A stretch of 64,000 nucleotides of DNA. It comes from Brevibacillus laterosporus DSM 25. GTDB lineage: Bacteria; Bacillota; Bacilli; Brevibacillales; Brevibacillaceae. The notes beneath the pieces were generated by a model. It saw only the letters and a program-made list of their open reading frames with translations. It ran no database searches and was not told the DNA's origin. Positions 44,612 through 54,612 of this stretch are shown here, in pieces; the stretch's first letter is position 1, and each line of letters opens with the position of its first letter. Location of the stretch: positions 3,408,501 to 3,472,500 of the forward strand of contig NZ_CP017705.1 of the NCBI RefSeq assembly GCF_002706795.1, written 5' to 3'. The translations under genes and the position numbers were made by a program.

Positions 44612-45223
44612 ATGGCAAGTAAGAAAAACTTCGCTTTGCACAAGCTTCACACTCTACTCGGGTTGTTTCCGATCGGGTTGTTTTTACTGTTCCATTTAAC
44701 GGCGAACTTTCAAGCAACCAAAGGGCCGGAAGCATTTAACGAAGCGGTTGGTCTAATTGAAAAGGCACCGTTCTTATTGTTTATGGAATTTGCATTCATT
44801 TATCTCCCGCTGTTGTTTCACGCCATTTACGGTCTATATCTTGCATTTCAAGCAAAACCTAACAATGGCAACTACTCATTTTTCCGTAATCAAATGTATC
44901 TCTGGCAGCGTATTACAGGTGTTTTCACGCTGATTTTCGTAGCGTGGCATGTGTGGCAAACTCGTATTGCCAAAGCTCTTGGTACCGCCGAAATTAACTA
45001 TGACCTCATGCATGATATTTTTACTAACCCAGTAATGATAGCGTTTTACGCTGTGGGAGTTCTATCCGCTGTGTTCCACCTTTGCAATGGTGTATGGTCG
45101 TTCTTAGTGCATTGGGGCATTACAGTAGGGCCACGTTCACAACGTATGGCAACTTATTTCACCATGATCCTGTTCGTAGCATTATCCTACGTAGGCTTGC
45201 GTGCCGTATTTGCATTCGTGTAA
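44612..45223 (+). CDS. sdhC: Succinate dehydrogenase cytochrome b558 subunit
   Basis: The 203-residue membrane protein has five hydrophobic helices and the histidines that hold the two hemes, for example LHKLHTLLGLFPIGLFLLFH, LPLLFHAIYGLYLAF, FVAWHVWQTRIAK and AVFHLCNGVWSFLVHWG. It anchors the dehydrogenase and passes electrons to menaquinone. AAGGGGGG precedes ATG 44612. sdhA follows after 18 bases. Confidence 0.95.
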   Translation: MASKKNFALHKLHTLLGLFPIGLFLLFHLTANFQATKGPEAFNEAVGLIEKAPFLLFMEFAFIYLPLLFHAIYGLYLAFQAKPNNGNYSFFRNQMYLWQRITGVFTLIFVAWHVWQTRIAKALGTAEINYDLMHDIFTNPVMIAFYAVGVLSAVFHLCNGVWSFLVHWGITVGPRSQRMATYFTMILFVALSYVGLRAVFAFV

Positions 45224-45241
45224 GAGAAGGGGGAATAAAAC

Positions 45242-47005
45242 ATGGCGAAGGGTAAATTAATTATTGTCGGCGGTGGCTTGGCTGGACTTATGGCGACAAT
45301 TAAAGCAGCAGAAAAAGGGGTAGCCGTAGAACTTTTTTCCCTAGTTCCGGTTAAGCGCTCTCACTCTGTCTGTGCTCAGGGTGGTATTAACGGAGCTGTT
45401 AATACCAAAGGGGAAGGCGACTCTACTTGGGAACACTTTGATGACACGATTTATGGCGGTGACTTCCTAGCAAACCAACCACCAGTAAAAGCAATGTGTG
45501 ATGCTGCACCTGGTATCATTTATATGCTAGACCGTATGGGAGTTATGTTCAACCGTACTCCAGAAGGTCTGCTAGACTTCCGTCGCTTTGGGGGAACGAA
45601 GCATCACCGTACTGCATTTGCTGGAGCCACAACAGGCCAACAATTATTATATGCATTAGATGAGCAAGTACGCCGTTATGAGGCGGAAGGACTTGTGAAA
45701 AAATATGAGTACTGGGATTTTCTGGGGGCTGTTCTTGATGATGCTGGTGTCTGTCGTGGGATAACTGCACAAAGCATGCGTTCAGGTGAAATTAAAGCCT
45801 TCCATGCGGATGCAGTTATCATGGCGACTGGTGGACCTGGTATTATCTTTGGTAAATCTACTAACTCTATCATTAACACTGGTACAGCAGCATCTGCGTT
45901 GTATCAACAAGGTGTCATTTATGCAAACGGCGAATTCATCCAAATTCATCCAACAGCTATTCCTGGTGATGACAAACTACGCCTCATGTCTGAATCAGCT
46001 CGTGGTGAAGGCGGACGTATTTGGACGTATAAAGACGGTAAACCATGGTACTTCCTAGAAGAAAAATATCCTGCGTACGGAAACCTCGTACCGCGTGATA
46101 TTGCGACTCGCGAAATTTTCCATGTCTGTGTAGATATGAAATTGGGTATCAATGGCGAAAACATGGTGTATTTAGACCTGTCCCATAAGGATCCAAAAGA
46201 ATTGGATGTAAAACTGGGCGGTATCATTGAAATTTATGAAAAATTCGTTGGTGAAGATCCACGTAAAGTACCAATGCGCATATTCCCAGCTGTTCACTAT
46301 TCCATGGGTGGTATGTGGGTAGATTACAACCAAATGACGAATATCCCAGGCCTATTTGCTGCAGGTGAGTGCGATTATTCTCAACATGGTGGTAACCGTT
46401 TGGGTGCGAACTCTCTGTTATCTGCTATTTATGGTGGGATGGTTGCTGGGCCAAATGCAATCAATTATATCAACTCATTGGATAAGCTTTCAGATGATCT
46501 TCCAAGTGGCTTGTTTGACAGCTATGCGAAGCAGGAACAAGATAAATACGACAACATCTTAAAAATGGATGGTACAGAAAATGCGTACGTGATCCATAAA
46601 GAGTTGGGCGAGTGGATGACTGATAACGTAACAGTGGTTCGCTACAACGATCGATTGCAAAAAACAGATGATAAGATTTTGGAGCTCATAGAGCGCTACA
46701 AAAACATCAACATTCAAGATACGCAACAATGGAGTAACTCTGGAGCACAGTTTACACGTCATTTGTGGAACATGCTTGTTCTAGGGCGTGCTATTACAAT
46801 CAGTGCCTTGAAACGTGATGAAAGTCGCGGCGCACACTACAAGCCTGATTTCCCTGAGCGTGATGACGAACACTTCATGAAAACGACAATGGCGAAGTAT
46901 AACCCAGAAACAACTGCGCCAGAAATCTATTATGAAGATATTGACGTCTCTTTAATCAAACCACGTAAGCGTGACTATACCAGTGATAAAAAAGGAGGGA
47001 AATGA
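45242..47005 (+). CDS. sdhA: Succinate dehydrogenase flavoprotein subunit
   Basis: The 587-residue flavoprotein oxidises succinate. It has the FAD motif IIVGGGLAGLMATIKAAEKG, the covalent flavin histidine region RSHSVCAQGGINGAVN, the substrate/active-site residues in HPTAIPGDDKL, RGEGGRIW and VHYSMGGMWVDYNQM, and the C-terminal ESRGAHYKPDFPERDD. Length matches the Bacillus SdhA group (menaquinone-linked). It ends in a 4-base overlap with an sdhB ATG. Confidence 0.97.
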   Translation: MAKGKLIIVGGGLAGLMATIKAAEKGVAVELFSLVPVKRSHSVCAQGGINGAVNTKGEGDSTWEHFDDTIYGGDFLANQPPVKAMCDAAPGIIYMLDRMGVMFNRTPEGLLDFRRFGGTKHHRTAFAGATTGQQLLYALDEQVRRYEAEGLVKKYEYWDFLGAVLDDAGVCRGITAQSMRSGEIKAFHADAVIMATGGPGIIFGKSTNSIINTGTAASALYQQGVIYANGEFIQIHPTAIPGDDKLRLMSESARGEGGRIWTYKDGKPWYFLEEKYPAYGNLVPRDIATREIFHVCVDMKLGINGENMVYLDLSHKDPKELDVKLGGIIEIYEKFVGEDPRKVPMRIFPAVHYSMGGMWVDYNQMTNIPGLFAAGECDYSQHGGNRLGANSLLSAIYGGMVAGPNAINYINSLDKLSDDLPSGLFDSYAKQEQDKYDNILKMDGTENAYVIHKELGEWMTDNVTVVRYNDRLQKTDDKILELIERYKNINIQDTQQWSNSGAQFTRHLWNMLVLGRAITISALKRDESRGAHYKPDFPERDDEHFMKTTMAKYNPETTAPEIYYEDIDVSLIKPRKRDYTSDKKGGK

Positions 47006-47007
47006 TC

Positions 47008-47757
47008 ATGGCTGATCGTTTAATCCATCTGATCGTTACCCGACAAGACACACCTGATTCCACGCCTTATAAGGAAGAGTTTAAAATTCCATATCGTCCA
47101 AATATGAACGTTATTTCAGCGTTAATGGAGATTCAACGCAACCCAGTTAACTCTCAAGGACAGAAGACAAAACCTGTCATTTGGGAATCCAACTGTCTAG
47201 AAGAGGTATGCGGTGCTTGCTCAATGGTAATTAACGGAAAACCACGCCAAGCCTGTTCTGCTCTGATTGATAAATTGGAACAACCAGTGCGTATTGAGCC
47301 AATGAAAACGTTCTCTGTACAGCGTGACTTAACTGTAGATCGCAGTCGTATGTTCGATGCTTTAAAACGGGTTAAAGCATGGATTCCTATCGACGGAACT
47401 CATGATTTAGGACCGGGACCAAGAATGGCGGAAGTAGATCGCCAATGGGCATACGAATTATCTAAATGTATGACTTGCGGTGTGTGTTTAGAAGCATGCC
47501 CGAATGTAAATGATAAATCACCATTTATTGGGGCGTTTGCCATTTCCCAGGTACGTTTATTTAATGAGCATCCAACAGGAAAAATGAACAAGCATGAACG
47601 TTTAGAGTCCTTGATGGACGAGGGTGGAATTAGCTACTGCGGTAACTCGCAAAACTGCGTACAGTCTTGCCCGAAAGGCATTCCACTGACTACTTCAATT
47701 GCTCATATGAACAAAGAAACAACGAAGCATGCCATTAAATCCTTCTTCTTCTCGTAA
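47008..47757 (+). CDS. sdhB: Succinate dehydrogenase iron-sulfur subunit
   Basis: The 249-residue subunit carries three clusters: [2Fe-2S] ligands in SNCLEEVCGACSM with NGKPRQAC, [4Fe-4S] in CMTCGVCLEACPN and [3Fe-4S] in CGNSQNCVQSCPKG. It links the flavin to the heme anchor. ATG 47008 lies 9 bases after AAAGGAGGG; ATG 47002 is also in frame but closer. A terminator follows. Confidence 0.97.
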   Translation: MADRLIHLIVTRQDTPDSTPYKEEFKIPYRPNMNVISALMEIQRNPVNSQGQKTKPVIWESNCLEEVCGACSMVINGKPRQACSALIDKLEQPVRIEPMKTFSVQRDLTVDRSRMFDALKRVKAWIPIDGTHDLGPGPRMAEVDRQWAYELSKCMTCGVCLEACPNVNDKSPFIGAFAISQVRLFNEHPTGKMNKHERLESLMDEGGISYCGNSQNCVQSCPKGIPLTTSIAHMNKETTKHAIKSFFFS

Positions 47758-47796
47758 GAACAAGATAACTACTTACATTTTATACGACGTCACTTC

Positions 47797-47830
47797 AAAA
47801 AAGCCTTCTTTACGTGAGAGGGCTTTTTTT
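47797..47830 (+). terminator. Terminator of the sdhCAB operon
   Basis: The arms AAAAAAGCCTTCT and GAGAGGGCTTTTTTT form a stem of about ten pairs around TTACGT and end in TTTTTCTTTTTT. Confidence 0.85.
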
Positions 47831-47957
47831 CTTTTTTGCAAAAATTGGTAGTATGCTTTCTCCCCCCTTGTATTGGTAGTGGTGTATACCCATAAGCTTC
47901 CTTTGGCAAACTGATGAAGATACTACATGAAGAATTTTCACCAGGAGGGGGCTGCGT

Positions 47958-50900
47958 ATGAAGAAACAAATGATCAAAGTGTTTTGTGCGGGTGCAGTTG
48001 TACCGTTGCTATATTATCCGGTCAGTTACGTTGGAGCAGATACCGTTTTACATAACCACAAGACGATTGATAACACGCAGCAAATTATTTCACGTGAGCA
48101 AATTCAAAAAGATATTCAGGAGGCAACCAAGGCTTCTTTCCCCAAAAAAACAGTCGGTCATTCCCCGGGCAATCTTTTTAGCATGTTTCAGAACCAAGCA
48201 AACGAATGGAATGCCTTAAAGCATGTGATTAAAGGGGAATCGGTGTCTAAAGCTGGAAAATCTACTTTGTCTATGATAGAGGCAGATAGAGCTTGGCAGG
48301 AGTTAGGGGTAAAAGGGGAAGGGATGCTGATTTCCATTGTGGATACAGGTATTAATCATAAACATCCTGATTTTCCAGCACCCCATGATAAAAATGCAGC
48401 AAAACAAAAGGCTGGAACAACACAAAAGGTCATTACCGGATACAATTGGGCCGATCGCAATCAAATAACTCAAGACGTAGGGGAATCTCAGCATGGTGTT
48501 CATGTAGCCGGAATTGTAGCTGGAAATGGCAAGGTAAAAGGGGTTGCACCCGAAGCTCAACTGCTTAGCGAAAAGGTTTTTAGCAATTATCAAGGTAGTA
48601 TTTCTGGTCTTAGTGAATCCATCTTATTTGCGATGACAGATTCTATTGCCAAAAAGGCGGATGTAATCAATCTTAGTCTGGGGTCTTCTGCTGGATATGT
48701 AGATGAAACCAATACGGAACAGTATGCAGTCAGAAATGCTGTCGATAGTGGTGTTATCGTTGTCGCAGCAGCTGGCAATGATTCTTATTTTGGTAGTGAT
48801 AAAGTGAAACGAACCAATCCGGATTACGCAATGATCGGGACACCAGGATTGGCTCCAGATGCGTTTAGCGTTGCATCTGTTAACGCCACTACTTTTGCTG
48901 GCAATAGTTTTGCACTTGAGGGAGTAGATCAGCTACCGAGAGTGGTCTATTTGACAGGAATTCCAGTAAGCGGTAGTGCACTACAACCCGAACAGTATTT
49001 ATCACAGTCACATGAAATGGCATATGTCGGGAAAGGGAAGAAAGAGGATTACAATGTTAGTGTCAAAAATAAAGTAGTTTTAATTGAGCGTGGGGATATA
49101 ACGTTTGATGAAAAGCTACGTCTAGCAAAGGAAGCCGGTGCAGCTGGAGCTCTTATTTATAACAATCAAGCAGGCCCTTTTTTGATGAGTGGCAATGAGA
49201 GTAAAAATATACCAAGTGCTTCTATTTTAAAATCAATGGGCGAGGTTATGGCAACAAAATTAAAAAAAGGAAAAAAGGTAAAAATTACCTTTGATGGCCA
49301 ATTTGCACAAAATGAATTGCCATATCCAGAAGGTGGAACGATCTCGTCCTTTACCTCTTGGGGACCTACACCAGATTTACAATTTAAACCGGAGATATCC
49401 GCACCTGGTGGTGGAATTTTATCTACCGTTTCGCATGACGGATATGGAGTGAAAAGTGGTACATCAATGGCAACCCCGCACGTTGCAGGAGCGATGGCCT
49501 TACTAAAGCAGTATTATAAAAAGCAAGGATATGGTTTAGAAGGACGAGAGCTGGTTGAAACCCTAAAAGCGGTAGCCATGAACACAGCTCAGCCCGTACT
49601 TGATCCACGTCGTCCTATTTCATCTAAGACAAAAGACGAAAAGCTCCCACCTACTCCTTATTCTCCTCGTGTGCAGGGGGCAGGAATCATGCAGGTGGTT
49701 AAAGCAGCGAAAACTCCTGTCGTTATTACTAATAAAGAGGGAAAAGCAGGTGTATCCCTAGGTCAAATCGGTGAGAAACGAACGTTTAGCCTCAGACTTT
49801 CTAACAAATTCGGCAAAGAGCCAATTACGTATACACTAAGCGATGAATTCGGTGTGTTAACCGACCAGATAGAGAATGGCTACTTTAGTATGAAGGGAAC
49901 TCGATTGCCTGGAGCCAAGGTTCAATTCCAAACTCCAAGCGTCACAGTAGCTCCAGGTCAAAAACAAGAAGTTCAGGTGACCATAACTGTGCCAAAGACC
50001 GCTCCTAAACAAATGTTTGTAGAAGGATACTTGCTATTTACACCCAAACAAGCTCATGTACCTGCTCTACGAGTTCCTTACTATGGTTTTTATGGAGAGT
50101 GGAATGAACCTAGAATCATGGATGCTCCCATGTGGAGCGCTGAGAGTCAGGAAAAGCTGACCAGTGTAAAAACAACATGGTATCACGATAAAGAAAGCGA
50201 CAAATGGCGTTTTCGAGATGCGTTAGGTGTAAATGGTGTAGATGAGAATGGCCATGTTTTAATCAACCCAGACCATATTGCTTTTTCACCCAATGGAGAT
50301 GGTCATTACGACAAGGCAGCACCATCCATTACATTCTTACGTAATGCGCGTGAGCTTTCTATTAATGTTACAGATACAACAGGTAAAGTTGTTCGATCTC
50401 TTGTCAAAGATGCTAAAGTAAATAAATTTGACCAGTCTAAAAAAGGTGATTCCTTTTTCTTTACAGAGAAAGAAGAGTGGGCTTGGGACGGAATGATTTA
50501 TTCCTCAGATAAAGGGGCCTATATACCGGCGCCTGATGGAGCATATCGATTTGTCATCCGTGCCAAAAATGATGGGATTCACGCAAAATGGCAGACCCTT
50601 ACGCTACCTGTTCGTGTGGATCGCCAAGCGCCACAAATCACGGCACAGCTAAATAAAAATAAACTTCAGTGGCAGACGAAAGATAAGGATATTCAGGGTT
50701 ATCTGCTGTATGTAGACGGGAAAAAAACAGGGGGACCCTATGCACCGACTATTACGCAAACAGTAGTTAGCCAGCCACACAAAAAAATGACGCTGGTTGC
50801 CTATGATTACGCTGGTAACACTTCCTATACTCATATCAATGGACAAAGTGATATGACACCACCGGGCATCGAGTTTCCTGATCAGATCTTTCAACAAATC

Positions 50901-51755
50901 ATGGTTAGCAATCAAAATCATGTGGCTATTCGTGGTACGGTAACGGGTGAAGATATGATGAATCGGGTTAAGCTGACCATTAGAGAACAATCTGTGAAAG
51001 TGGAGCAAGACGGTCGATTTCAGACTGTACTAGACTTGCCAGAGGGGATACAATATGTGCCCTATAAAGTGACAGACGCGTTTGGTAACACCCGTGAATT
51101 TACGCAACGTATCATCGTGGATAAAACACCACCTGTCTTGCAATTTGTTAACGATGGTAACGAGGATATTATGTTTGACGCTACCAGCAAAAAGATCGTG
51201 GTTCCTCTTCGCTGGATGTATCGTGATATGAATTACAAAGGAAGAATAAAAATTAATGGTGAAATTATTGCAAGCTGGGAAGAGGATCAGATTGAGAAGC
51301 CTGTTCAGAAATACTTTTCGCATCAGATAGCTCTCAAGCATGGTGAGAATAAAATTTTGGTTGAGGCAATGGACGAAGCGAAGAATCTGACGACCCAAGC
51401 TGTTATATGCTATGCGGACGCAACGATAGGATCAGTGGTTGTGATGCAGGATCAAAAACGTATTACGTACAAGGCTCTTCCTGCTAAGCCTCTTTCTGTG
51501 GGCTTCGCGAAACCTAGCTATAACGATACAGCAGGCTCTACCCTTCAGGTGAGAGGGCGGGTCGTTAAGCAATCTAATACAGAACTATCCTTTTACTATG
51601 GTGATCAGCGCCTATATGGTGATGTAAGCGATCAAGGAGATTTTCTGTTAGAAATCCCACGGATAAAAGAAGGAAGAGTGACGATCACGGTAGTGGCACA
51701 CGATCTTTTAGGGCGTGAGACAAAGGCTCAGGCTATTGTGACGGGAAGTAAATGA
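47958..51755 (+). CDS. Subtilisin-like (S8) multidomain cell-surface protease
   Basis: The 1265-residue protein has a signal peptide (basic MKKQMIK, hydrophobic to about residue 27), a propeptide (to about 95) and a peptidase S8 domain with D129 in SIVDTGIN, H179 in QHGVHVAG and S503 in SGTSMATPH. A protease-associated (PA) insert of about residues 330-450 (GDITFDEKLRLAKEAGAAGA) makes it like Vpr and C5a-peptidase-type lactocepins. After residue 600 come Fn3-like and Ig-like beta domains (NPDHIAFSPNGDGHYD, about 770). No LPXTG, SLH or clear wall-binding end is seen. It has AGGAGGGGG before ATG and is a stand-alone gene. Role: breakdown of outside protein. Confidence 0.92.
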   Translation: MKKQMIKVFCAGAVVPLLYYPVSYVGADTVLHNHKTIDNTQQIISREQIQKDIQEATKASFPKKTVGHSPGNLFSMFQNQANEWNALKHVIKGESVSKAGKSTLSMIEADRAWQELGVKGEGMLISIVDTGINHKHPDFPAPHDKNAAKQKAGTTQKVITGYNWADRNQITQDVGESQHGVHVAGIVAGNGKVKGVAPEAQLLSEKVFSNYQGSISGLSESILFAMTDSIAKKADVINLSLGSSAGYVDETNTEQYAVRNAVDSGVIVVAAAGNDSYFGSDKVKRTNPDYAMIGTPGLAPDAFSVASVNATTFAGNSFALEGVDQLPRVVYLTGIPVSGSALQPEQYLSQSHEMAYVGKGKKEDYNVSVKNKVVLIERGDITFDEKLRLAKEAGAAGALIYNNQAGPFLMSGNESKNIPSASILKSMGEVMATKLKKGKKVKITFDGQFAQNELPYPEGGTISSFTSWGPTPDLQFKPEISAPGGGILSTVSHDGYGVKSGTSMATPHVAGAMALLKQYYKKQGYGLEGRELVETLKAVAMNTAQPVLDPRRPISSKTKDEKLPPTPYSPRVQGAGIMQVVKAAKTPVVITNKEGKAGVSLGQIGEKRTFSLRLSNKFGKEPITYTLSDEFGVLTDQIENGYFSMKGTRLPGAKVQFQTPSVTVAPGQKQEVQVTITVPKTAPKQMFVEGYLLFTPKQAHVPALRVPYYGFYGEWNEPRIMDAPMWSAESQEKLTSVKTTWYHDKESDKWRFRDALGVNGVDENGHVLINPDHIAFSPNGDGHYDKAAPSITFLRNARELSINVTDTTGKVVRSLVKDAKVNKFDQSKKGDSFFFTEKEEWAWDGMIYSSDKGAYIPAPDGAYRFVIRAKNDGIHAKWQTLTLPVRVDRQAPQITAQLNKNKLQWQTKDKDIQGYLLYVDGKKTGGPYAPTITQTVVSQPHKKMTLVAYDYAGNTSYTHINGQSDMTPPGIEFPDQIFQQIMVSNQNHVAIRGTVTGEDMMNRVKLTIREQSVKVEQDGRFQTVLDLPEGIQYVPYKVTDAFGNTREFTQRIIVDKTPPVLQFVNDGNEDIMFDATSKKIVVPLRWMYRDMNYKGRIKINGEIIASWEEDQIEKPVQKYFSHQIALKHGENKILVEAMDEAKNLTTQAVICYADATIGSVVVMQDQKRITYKALPAKPLSVGFAKPSYNDTAGSTLQVRGRVVKQSNTELSFYYGDQRLYGDVSDQGDFLLEIPRIKEGRVTITVVAHDLLGRETKAQAIVTGSK

Positions 51756-51815
51756 CAATCACAACGCATAAAGCCTAATCTGCAAGAATAAATGGATGCT
51801 TTTTATACCATCAAA

Positions 51816-51853
51816 AAAGAGTGACCATCAAAATCATGGTCGCTCTTTCTTTC
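51816..51853 (+). terminator. Terminator after the exoprotease gene
   Basis: The arms AAAGAGTGACCAT (51816-51828) and ATGGTCGCTCTTT (51836-51848) pair with one G-U, followed by CTTTC. Confidence 0.8.
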
Positions 51854-51873
51854 ATAACAAAGAGGTGAGGCTT

Positions 51874-52254
51874 TTGTTTTATCATGGCATTCATGAGAAA
51901 TATGTCATTGAACATTATCCAATCCTGTCACCAAGACGGACAGCTCCCTATAAACATGGCAAGGACTTAGCTGACAGGATGCATTTGATTGAGCAGTTTG
52001 GTCTTGAACCCATTCATTTGTTAGAAGAGAGTAAGGAGTATTCACAAGACACTTGCTTACGAGAGTGTCGTCGCTTTGGGAATGTCGTCTTTTCCTTCCG
52101 CTCGTTACCTACTCCTATATGGCAATTAAGTAAACATGAAATAGCTGTTCCAATTCTTGATTTGCGAAAAACAGTAGCGATTTATGCAACACAGGAGCAT
52201 GAGTCTATTAGAAGCTTATTCCCTTCCTTTCCTTATTTCATCATGTCATTCTAA
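51874..52254 (+). CDS. Uncharacterised small protein
   Basis: The 126-residue product (LLFYHGIHEKYVIEHYPILS) is rich in arginine and histidine and has no signal peptide or membrane segment; I do not recognise it. TTG 51874 is chosen because AAAGAGGTGAGG precedes it; an in-frame ATG at 51796 would lie ahead of the protease terminator, which argues against it. It sits between the protease and the Fur-controlled efe operon. The final SFPYFIMSF is hydrophobic. Confidence 0.55.
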   Translation: MFYHGIHEKYVIEHYPILSPRRTAPYKHGKDLADRMHLIEQFGLEPIHLLEESKEYSQDTCLRECRRFGNVVFSFRSLPTPIWQLSKHEIAVPILDLRKTVAIYATQEHESIRSLFPSFPYFIMSF

Positions 52255-52322
52255 GAAGATCCCTGCTATTACTCGGGCGTAATCGCTGCTACGGGACTTT
52301 GAAAATGGAAGTAAAAAATCTA

Positions 52323-52351
52323 TTGATAATGATTATCATTCGTATTATAAT
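52323..52351 (+). promoter_or_regulatory. efe promoter with overlapping Fur box
   Basis: TTGATA (52323-52328) and TATAAT (52346-52351) are 17 bases apart. Between and across them lies GATAATGATTATCATTCGT (52325-52343), which differs from the 19-base Fur consensus only at its last bases. Fur with iron would cover the promoter and stop the efe operon. Confidence 0.9.
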
Positions 52352-52397
52352 GTGGTACGAACTTATTTCTATTTCTAACAATTAAGGGGAGTTCTTC

Positions 52398-53264
52398 ATG
52401 AAAAAGTCTATTTTTACTCTATCAACAATATTTGTAGTGAGTGCATCACTTCTTGGATGCACGCAACAATCCCAGCCAACACAGGCAGATAAGCCGGTTG
52501 CCCAAACAGATGCTACACAAAAGGTAGAAGAAAAAAAGGATGCTTTAAAAAGTGTAACTGAAGCATATCGAACATATTCTATTGATCAAATCGATCAATT
52601 TGTGGTTTCTACTGAAAAATTCGTTACTGCTGTAAAAACAGGAGATTTGGAAACAGCGAAGAAATTATACGCTCCGTCTCGCATGTACTACGAGCGCATT
52701 GAACCAATTGCAGAATCCTTGGGAGACTTGGACCCTAAAATTGACGCTCGTGACGGTGACGTACCAAAAGAAGAATGGGGCGGCTTCCATAAGATAGAGC
52801 AAGGACTATGGGTAGACAAAACGACAAAAGGCTATGAAAAAGTGGCTGATCAGTTGCTTAATGATGTGAAGTTATTGCGTGCCAAAGTGGAAACAGTAGA
52901 AGTAATACCAGAGCTTTTAGTGACAGGTGCGGTTGATTTGTTAAACGAGGTATCATCCTCCAAGGTAACAGGTGAAGAGGAGCGCTACTCTCACACCGAC
53001 TTGTATGACTTTGCTGCCAATGTAGAAGGGGCGCAAAAAATTTATGAGCTACTTCAACCTGCCTTGGTAACAAGGGATCAGAAAGTATCAGATGAGATCA
53101 AAAAGCGCTTTGATGATGTATTTGGACTATTAGCACCTTTCAAACAAGGTGAAGAGTATGCTTCTTATACCGAACTAAAACCAGATCAAGTCAAAAAACT
53201 TAGCCAAGCGATTGATGCACTAGCCGAGCCACTGTCTAAAATTGGTGTTGTGCTGGAGGGATAG
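52398..53264 (+). CDS. efeO: Iron-uptake lipoprotein EfeO
   Basis: The 288-residue lipoprotein has a lipobox (ASLLGC, cysteine near residue 21) and a helical M75/imelysin-like domain with the HxxE motif in GGFHKIEQGLW. It lacks the N-terminal cupredoxin of Gram-negative EfeO, as in Bacillus (YwbM). It binds ferrous or ferric iron outside and passes it on to EfeU. efeB starts 6 bases after it, and a Fur box sits in the promoter. Confidence 0.92.
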   Translation: MKKSIFTLSTIFVVSASLLGCTQQSQPTQADKPVAQTDATQKVEEKKDALKSVTEAYRTYSIDQIDQFVVSTEKFVTAVKTGDLETAKKLYAPSRMYYERIEPIAESLGDLDPKIDARDGDVPKEEWGGFHKIEQGLWVDKTTKGYEKVADQLLNDVKLLRAKVETVEVIPELLVTGAVDLLNEVSSSKVTGEEERYSHTDLYDFAANVEGAQKIYELLQPALVTRDQKVSDEIKKRFDDVFGLLAPFKQGEEYASYTELKPDQVKKLSQAIDALAEPLSKIGVVLEG

Positions 53265-53270
53265 GCATTT

Positions 53271-54587
53271 ATGAAAGAAGAACGTGAGAAAAAACACCAC
53301 GAGCAACAGCAGAACACAACTTCTGATCAGAATGAGACGAAGCTTTCTCGCCGAGACATGCTTAAAATGGTAGGGGTTGGAGGACTTGGACTTTTAGTTG
53401 GAGCAAGTGGAATGGGCGGTGTCATTGCTGCAGCTAACCATTTGCAAGGTGACTCGGCCAAGACAAAAAACAAATCAGGTAGTATGAAAGATGATATTGT
53501 CCCCTTTTACGGGGAATATCAGGCAGGCATTACTACAGAGGTTCAAAACTTTGTATATGTAGCAGCCTTTGACTTAGTTACAACCAAACGCTCTGATGTA
53601 ATAGCCCTTTTTAAAAATTGGACAAAAGCTACAGAAAACATGACACAAGGTCTGCCAGTGGAGGATACGAAGACAAGTCAGTATCTCCCTCCGGTGGATA
53701 CGGGGGAAGCAGAAGGACTTGCTGCTTCCCAGCTTACCATTACGTTTGGCGTAAGCGCTCAGTTTTTTGTGAAGGACGGTATAGATCGTTTTGGGATTAA
53801 AGCGAAACGTCCGCAAGCTTTAATCGAACTACCACATTTCGCACAGGATGCTCTTCAGCCGGAATGGATGGGTGGAGATATTGTTGTACAGGTATGTGCA
53901 GATGATCAACAGGTGGCGTTTCATGCGTTGCGCAATCTCATAAGACGAGCGAGAGGTGTCGCTACCATGCGTTGGAACCAAGCGGGTTTCCAACGTACCA
54001 AGCAGGCTGATGTAAAGGGTGAAACGGTGCGTAATCTGTTTGGTTTTAAAGATGGCACAGGCAATCCTAATGTGAAAGACCCAGCACAGCTTAATCAACA
54101 TGTTTGGGTACAGCCTAATGACGGACCAGATTGGATGGTAGGCGGTTCCTATATGGTTTATCGCCGCATTCAGATGCGTCTTGAAGTTTGGGATCGAACC
54201 AATTTGAGTGATCAAGAACTGACATTTGGTCGACATCGAGCTAGTGGTGCCCCTTTAGGAGGGACAGACGAGTTTGAACCACTACAGCCAGAGAAATTAC
54301 CAGATGTGTCCCATGCCAGAATTGCGCATGGAGATGGTTCCATCAAAATTTTACGCAGATCCTATTCATATGCAGATGGTATGGATGGCAAAACGGGAAC
54401 TCTCAACGCTGGTCTACTGTTTTTATGCTACCAGAGAGACCCGATTAAACAATTTATCCCTATGCAGCACCGTTTGGCGAAGAATGATAAATTAAACGAG
54501 TATATTGTTCATCGCGGAAGTGGTTTGTTTGCTTGCTTCCCTGGGGTAAAAAAGGGAAGCTATATAGGTGAGGGCTTGTTCCGGTAA
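53271..54587 (+). CDS. efeB: Dye-decolorising (DyP) heme peroxidase EfeB
   Basis: The 438-residue peroxidase has a twin-arginine signal (SRRDMLKMVGVGGLGLLVG), so it is exported folded by Tat. The DyP signature GFKDGTGNP (GxxDG) and the distal VWVQPNDGPDWMVGGSY region follow; the proximal heme histidine is probably in RIAHGDG. It oxidises ferrous to ferric iron and can take iron from heme. It lies between efeO and efeU, 25 bases before the latter, the usual tripartite operon. Confidence 0.93.
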   Translation: MKEEREKKHHEQQQNTTSDQNETKLSRRDMLKMVGVGGLGLLVGASGMGGVIAAANHLQGDSAKTKNKSGSMKDDIVPFYGEYQAGITTEVQNFVYVAAFDLVTTKRSDVIALFKNWTKATENMTQGLPVEDTKTSQYLPPVDTGEAEGLAASQLTITFGVSAQFFVKDGIDRFGIKAKRPQALIELPHFAQDALQPEWMGGDIVVQVCADDQQVAFHALRNLIRRARGVATMRWNQAGFQRTKQADVKGETVRNLFGFKDGTGNPNVKDPAQLNQHVWVQPNDGPDWMVGGSYMVYRRIQMRLEVWDRTNLSDQELTFGRHRASGAPLGGTDEFEPLQPEKLPDVSHARIAHGDGSIKILRRSYSYADGMDGKTGTLNAGLLFLCYQRDPIKQFIPMQHRLAKNDKLNEYIVHRGSGLFACFPGVKKGSYIGEGLFR

Positions 54588-54612
54588 CGTAGATCTATAA
54601 GGAGTAGGAGTT

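Noticed and set aside
51796-51873. ATG 51796 as the start of the small unknown gene
   Set aside because: The preceding gene's terminator would lie inside the coding sequence.
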